Assembly: GCA_037443645.1 (NCBI GenBank)
Contig: JBBINY010000054.1
Location: 1 to 17,410, forward strand
DNA: 17,410 nt
Direction: 5' to 3'
DNA from: UBA2336 sp037443645
Lineage (GTDB): Bacteria; Bacteroidota; Bacteroidia; Cytophagales; Cyclobacteriaceae
The number at the start of each line of letters is the position of its first letter. The stretch's first letter is position 1. A model generated the notes under the pieces. That model searched no databases. It had not been told where the DNA came from and saw only the letters and a program-made list of their open reading frames with translations. The position numbers and the translations under genes are program-made. Below, in pieces: positions 14,773 to 17,410 of the stretch.

Positions 14773-17237
14773 TTATCATCCCAATCGAATTCTTCTTTAG
14801 ACAGTTCAACCTCTTTCTTCTTTTTGGTTTTGAAGATGTTTTTTAATTCCTGCACCTCCTTTTTCAGGTCAGAGGCGATCTTTCGTTTTACTGCTTCGGT
14901 ATCGTACTGAACCCTGTACTTGTCGGTCGTGCCGGTTATTTTAAGAAACAATTTGGACCTTCCTTCCATTTCTTCGATTGCTCCCGAGGCTTCCGTCATG
15001 TCAATCTTTCGCTTGCTGTTCAGAGGCGTTACAATCCGGTAGTCAATGCGTTGATCGAACAAATGAGTACCGCTGATTTGCATAACAGAAACATTGCTCT
15101 TCACTTCCATCAGCGGAATGTAAATGATCTTGTTTTCGATGTGAATGTCATTTTTTAAATCGGCAAAGCGAAGCGCACTCAGACCTTCATCATCAAGGTA
15201 CTTATCCAACTTCTTAAGGGGTTCAAACCGGTTTAGTTCGCCATTCCGGATTGTTGCACTGATGTCGGCTACAAGGGTTTCCGGAAAAATGTGGAGGTTT
15301 TGATTCAAAACAGCATCCATCATCACACTCGCATCGGTTTGTCCTTTCAGGTTTTCATCCAGGAGAAAATTCTGACCAAAATTTTCAAACACATAAAATG
15401 CGCTGTCGATATGTACGTCTTTAAGGAGAAATGCGCACGAAATGGCATTGGCTTTGGGGTTTTTGGCGTCCACGCTTCCGGTAAAGAGCAACTGGCCACC
15501 CAACCCGTCCATTGCAATGTTGCGGGAAACGGCTCGTTCTCCTGTCACCATCAGGTCACCTTTAAGGTTTCGGCCGTTGAATCGTTTATACTTTAATTTT
15601 TTTACATCGCAATTAAATTTGAGATTAAGGTTTTTTGAGATGCGGAACTCATATTCTGGCGTCACCGTATTTTCTGAAGGCTTGCCGAAGCCCAGCAGCA
15701 ACAACTGGTCAACATCCAGAAAGTTTGTTTTCAGGTCTGCCTCGATTCCGAGGGGTTGATTTTCAAACAGGACCCAGGTGATTGCATTTTTGAAGAATCC
15801 GTTAATGAGAAAATCACTGTTTCCGAATGTTCCGGTAAGGTTGCTGAGGGCCAGATCATTTTTATTGAATTGCATTGATCCCGAAAGACCACCGATCCGG
15901 ATGCTGTCTTCACCAAAGGTAAAACTCAGGTTTCTCAAGTCGATGTTTCCCAGCGTTGATGCCTGCTGCGCTGTTGCTTTACTTTTCAGCCACGCGGTTT
16001 TCCCTTCAAACGAAACATCTGCAGTAATCAAACCGCCCGGCCTGCTGATGGATTTGATGGGGTAGAAATTATACAATGAGGCGGCATCTAGATCACCGGT
16101 AAAGGAGAAAATTACTTCGGGGTCGTTCAGATTATAAAGTTCAAGGTTTGACTTAAAGGTTTTGTTCTGGAGTTTCCCGCTGATGTTTTTCAGTGTAATC
16201 CGGGCGGAGTTCAGGTTGTGGATAGCGGTGAAACTCACCGATCCTTCAAGGGAAGTTTCCTCCAGGCCGGCAGAATAATGTTGGTGTTTTATGCTGACAT
16301 TTTTTAGCCCGAAATCGACAAGAAGCGAGGGGCTTTTTCGCGCGCTGAGTTGTCCGTTAAGTTGTGCATGAAAGTACGCATCGCCTGTACTCTGGTAATC
16401 CCGGAAGGCGCCCGCTATTTTTTCCGGAAGCAGGGAGAGAATGGTTTGCAGGGTTGTGTTTTTACCGGTAGCCGATAACGCAATGAGATTCTCTTCTTTC
16501 CATTGATAGGACCCCTGCAGGGTAAATTGTGAAAGTCCGAGTTGGAGTGTTGAAGGTTGAATGGTGAGCTTTTTTTCAGTGTCGTTATACAGAAGCTTTG
16601 TGTTGACGTCAAATAGTTTGTTTTCCAGCAGCGACAGCGTGCCAATGAGCATTCGCTCCGTTGTGATGTCACCCTGGGCACCAATCAGGTACTGGTCGCC
16701 TGATGACGTAATGGAAGCCTTCAGCCGGGTTGTGTAAAAGAGCATATCGTCTTTTCGCTCAAGATCAAGAAACCGGGTCCGGCAATTTAAGAGCGAAACA
16801 TTTTGAAGATCGAAGCCAACCGAACCGGAGGCAGTGCTTTGCCTGAGTATGGTGTAATTGTTTTCTCCTTTTGAATTGATCTTGAGGTTGGCCTCGCAGT
16901 TTGTTATTGTAAGTCCAAGAACCTTGTATTTTCCACGGTATACCTCAACCGGGTTTAGTTCAAATGAAATTTTCTGTGCAGTAAGCAAGGGATACTGGCC
17001 TGTATGGCTGTCTTCTATATACACATCATGGAAGACAATGGCCAGTTGGGGGAAGTGCTCGAAAACCGAGATATCCATTTTGCCAATGGTTATCGGGGTG
17101 TTCAGTTGCTCATTGGCTTGCTGAATAAAACGGTTTATAACCTGATCTTTGAAAAGAAAGGCAGATGTAACAAGTGCTGCCATCACGATGGCAATGGCTA
17201 GAAGAGTATAAAGCAGAACGTTGCGAAGAGTTTTCAA
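14769..17237 (-). CDS. AsmA-like family envelope protein
   Basis: The 822-residue product has one N-terminal membrane anchor (about 6-29, NVLLYTLLAIAIVMAALV) followed by an AsmA-type N-terminal domain (LNTPITIGKMDISVFEHFPQLAIVFHDVYIED). A long beta-rich body runs to about residue 750, with repeated amphipathic strands as in the AsmA/TamB class thought to bridge or organise lipid at the envelope. The C-terminal AsmA-like region holds LNRFEPLKKLDKYLDDEGLSALRFADL and SGTHLFDQRIDYRIVTPL. A charged tail rich in lysine and glutamate (about 783-822) closes the protein. The start is a TTG at 17235-17237: no ATG lies upstream before an in-frame stop, and the first downstream ATG would delete most of the membrane anchor. 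The role as a lipid carrier is inferred from the class. Length is ordinary for Bacteroidota members. Confidence 0.88.
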   Translation of the reverse strand: MKTLRNVLLYTLLAIAIVMAALVTSAFLFKDQVINRFIQQANEQLNTPITIGKMDISVFEHFPQLAIVFHDVYIEDSHTGQYPLLTAQKISFELNPVEVYRGKYKVLGLTITNCEANLKINSKGENNYTILRQSTASGSVGFDLQNVSLLNCRTRFLDLERKDDMLFYTTRLKASITSSGDQYLIGAQGDITTERMLIGTLSLLENKLFDVNTKLLYNDTEKKLTIQPSTLQLGLSQFTLQGSYQWKEENLIALSATGKNTTLQTILSLLPEKIAGAFRDYQSTGDAYFHAQLNGQLSARKSPSLLVDFGLKNVSIKHQHYSAGLEETSLEGSVSFTAIHNLNSARITLKNISGKLQNKTFKSNLELYNLNDPEVIFSFTGDLDAASLYNFYPIKSISRPGGLITADVSFEGKTAWLKSKATAQQASTLGNIDLRNLSFTFGEDSIRIGGLSGSMQFNKNDLALSNLTGTFGNSDFLINGFFKNAITWVLFENQPLGIEADLKTNFLDVDQLLLLGFGKPSENTVTPEYEFRISKNLNLKFNCDVKKLKYKRFNGRNLKGDLMVTGERAVSRNIAMDGLGGQLLFTGSVDAKNPKANAISCAFLLKDVHIDSAFYVFENFGQNFLLDENLKGQTDASVMMDAVLNQNLHIFPETLVADISATIRNGELNRFEPLKKLDKYLDDEGLSALRFADLKNDIHIENKIIYIPLMEVKSNVSVMQISGTHLFDQRIDYRIVTPLNSKRKIDMTEASGAIEEMEGRSKLFLKITGTTDKYRVQYDTEAVKRKIASDLKKEVQELKNIFKTKKKKEVELSKEEFDWDDN

Positions 17238-17253
17238 GCTTAAAAAACGATTG

Positions 17254-17261
17254 TAAAGTTA
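17254..17261 (-). promoter_or_regulatory. Weak -7 element for the AsmA-like gene
   Basis: The minus strand reads TAACTTTA here, matching TAnnTTTG except for the last base, 16 bases upstream of the TTG start. No clear -33 motif is present, so this is a low-confidence site. Confidence 0.3.
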
Positions 17262-17298
17262 GGTTTTTGAAGAGGTAATAACGAGAAAAGGGGCATCG

Positions 17299-17329
17299 TT
17301 TGTACAAATCAAAAACTGTACTACTTTTG
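17299..17329 (+). promoter_or_regulatory. Promoter of the tRNA-like transcript
   Basis: TTTG at 17299-17302 and TACTTTTG at 17322-17329 are 19 bases apart, an exact match to the Bacteroidota promoter pattern. Transcription should begin around 17335-17340, directly before the run of G at 17343 that opens the tRNA-like sequence. It points rightward, away from the AsmA-like gene. Confidence 0.75.
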
Positions 17330-17342
17330 CAATCCCAAAATA

Positions 17343-17391
17343 GGGGGGCTTAGCTCTCCTGATGGCAATCGGGAGGATCAGAGCATCCGAA
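17343..17391 (+). other. tRNA 5'-half-like sequence with an expanded D-loop
   Basis: GGGGGCTTAGCTC at 17344-17356 looks like a tRNA acceptor strand plus the 5' side of the D stem. GAGCATCCGA at 17381-17390 looks like the 3' side of the D stem plus the start of an anticodon stem. Between them, where a D-loop has about 8-11 bases, are 24 bases that can fold into their own hairpin (CTCCTGAT with ATCGGGAG, one G-U pair, loop GGCA). No anticodon-stem 3' side, T arm or CCA-side acceptor follows; instead another tRNA-like start begins at 17398. It may be a broken tRNA gene, a processed leader or a coincidence of sequence. Confidence 0.45.
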
Positions 17392-17397
17392 GAAAAT

Positions 17398-17410
17398 GGG
17401 AGCTTAGCTC
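17398..17410 (+). tRNA. Probable tRNA gene, first 13 bases only
   Basis: GGGAGCTTAGCTC has the form of positions 1-13 of a bacterial tRNA: a seven-base acceptor strand, then TA at positions 8-9 (or near) and GCTC of the D stem. It differs from the preceding tRNA-like start at one base. The window ends before the anticodon, so the amino-acid identity cannot be read. Confidence 0.5.

Noticed and set aside
1..17410. A hidden defence system, prophage, biosynthetic cluster or CRISPR array
   Set aside because: All sizeable gaps are accounted for by identifiable core or envelope genes, and no nuclease, integrase, transposase, synthase or spaced direct repeats were seen.

Overview
The window looks like chromosomal core-genome DNA from a member of the Bacteroidota, most likely a Cytophagales-type organism. 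Reasons: three secreted-protein reading frames end in type IX secretion (T9SS) sorting domains, one of them the gliding-motility-associated type B domain; DUF4295, DUF6452 and DUF6048 are Bacteroidota families; bacillithiol synthesis (BshC) is present; and several start sites are preceded by the Bacteroidota promoter element TAnnTTTG.

Layout. (1) 2-1546 (+) is the 3' part of a large macroglobulin/carboxypeptidase-regulatory/plug-like surface protein, truncated by the window edge. (2) 1543-5069 (-) is a probable operon rimO-bshC-5-formyl-THF cyclo-ligase, meeting gene 1 tail to tail with overlapping stop codons. (3) 5151-6252 (+) is a DUF6452 lipoprotein and DUF6048 outer-membrane-type pair, divergent from rimO. 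(4) 6253-8801 is a comparatively AT-rich islet holding a start-less remnant of a PKD-repeat T9SS type A protein (-) and an intact T9SS type B beta-propeller-like protein (+). (5) 8802-10425 (-) is rpmB-rpmG-DUF4295-ftsY, with a clear intrinsic terminator just before ftsY. (6) 10554-12755 (-) is a large VCBS/FG-GAP repeat protein with a type A sorting domain. (7) 12809-14772 (+) is murF plus a DUF2461 gene. (8) 14769-17237 (-) is an AsmA-like envelope protein. (9) The right edge has a good promoter followed by a tRNA-like 5' half and then the first 13 bases of what looks like a second tRNA gene.

How the genes fit together. Translation and targeting functions (L28, L33, FtsY, RimO) lie in the order commonly seen in Bacteroidota, but here ftsY and rimO are separated by about 3.7 kb containing the DUF6452/DUF6048 pair and the T9SS islet. 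The rest is envelope biology: peptidoglycan precursor synthesis (MurF), lipoprotein and outer-membrane proteins, AsmA-like protein and T9SS cargo. BshC and the folate enzyme add thiol and one-carbon metabolism. I see no CRISPR array, phage, intact insertion sequence or defence system, and no convincing new multi-gene system. The most unusual parts are the tRNA-like structure at the right edge and the decayed T9SS gene abutting an intact one.
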